Source: Bdellovibrionales bacterium (GTDB lineage Bacteria; Bdellovibrionota_G; JALEGL01; JAGRAY01). From it: DNA of 6,518 bases. The DNA is taken from assembly GCA_020434375.1 (NCBI GenBank), contig JAGRAY010000101.1, positions 1-6,518 on the forward strand, in the 5' to 3' direction. Of this stretch, positions 6,466 to 6,518 are shown piece by piece (positions within the stretch are counted from its first letter, which is position 1; every line of letters starts with the position of its first letter). Under the pieces are notes generated by a model that was not told the DNA's origin, ran no database searches, and worked only from the letters and a program-made list of their open reading frames with translations. Both the position numbers and the translations under genes were made by a program.

Positions 6466-6518
6466 AAAATTCTTTTTGCAGCCTGGGTGAAGTTTCTCAA
6501 ATCATTGATGGTTTTAGT
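6462..6518 (-). CDS. gcvPA: Probable glycine dehydrogenase subunit 1 (gcvPA), last 18 codons only
   Basis: An open frame enters from the right edge and ends at TGA 6462-6464 after 18 codons (starting TKTINDLRNF, ending AAKRIL). It overlaps the gcvPB start codon by ATGA. The ending resembles the T-x-x-x-I-D-x-L-V-x-A-L helix that closes GcvPA proteins, and gcvPA directly before gcvPB is the standard order of split P-proteins. The fragment is too short to prove this by sequence alone; the call rests mostly on context. Confidence 0.65.
   Translation of the reverse strand, partial: TKTINDLRNFTQAAKRIL

Overview
The window is a compact, moderately AT-rich bacterial chromosome segment with almost no non-coding DNA. 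No gene-free stretch exceeds about 65 bases. I see no tRNA, rRNA, CRISPR array, insertion sequence or prophage gene. The gene content is a two-subunit glycine decarboxylase, a TonB-family protein, a PHP-domain family X DNA polymerase, endonuclease III and a membrane-anchored FHA/serine protease fusion. This suggests a Gram-negative bacterium with a periplasm, perhaps of the Bdellovibrionota or another former deltaproteobacterial group. That placement is an impression from protein style, not a demonstrated assignment.

Layout from right to left: the minus strand enters with the last 18 codons of what is probably gcvPA (6462-6518). It overlaps the start of a complete gcvPB (4957-6465) by an ATGA junction. 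gcvPB converges on a plus-strand TonB-family gene (4157-4960), and the two stop codons share one CTAG palindrome. The TonB-family gene is divergent, across about 50 bases, from a minus-strand run of four genes. These are a small [2Fe-2S] protein (3808-4107), polX (2021-3745), nth (1408-2082) and an FHA-transmembrane-trypsin protein (1-1411, cut by the window edge).

In the four-gene run, polX and nth overlap by 62 bases and nth overlaps the FHA protease by ATGA, so these three at least are probably one transcript with coupled translation. PolX (gap filling plus a PHP nuclease) and Nth (glycosylase/AP lyase) form a plausible base-excision repair pair. The FHA protease is the least ordinary protein: a predicted cytoplasmic phosphothreonine-binding-type domain, one membrane helix, then a predicted periplasmic trypsin/HtrA-type protease with its catalytic triad intact and an unrecognised C-terminal region with no visible PDZ domain. 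Why it is translationally tied to DNA repair genes is the most interesting open question here.
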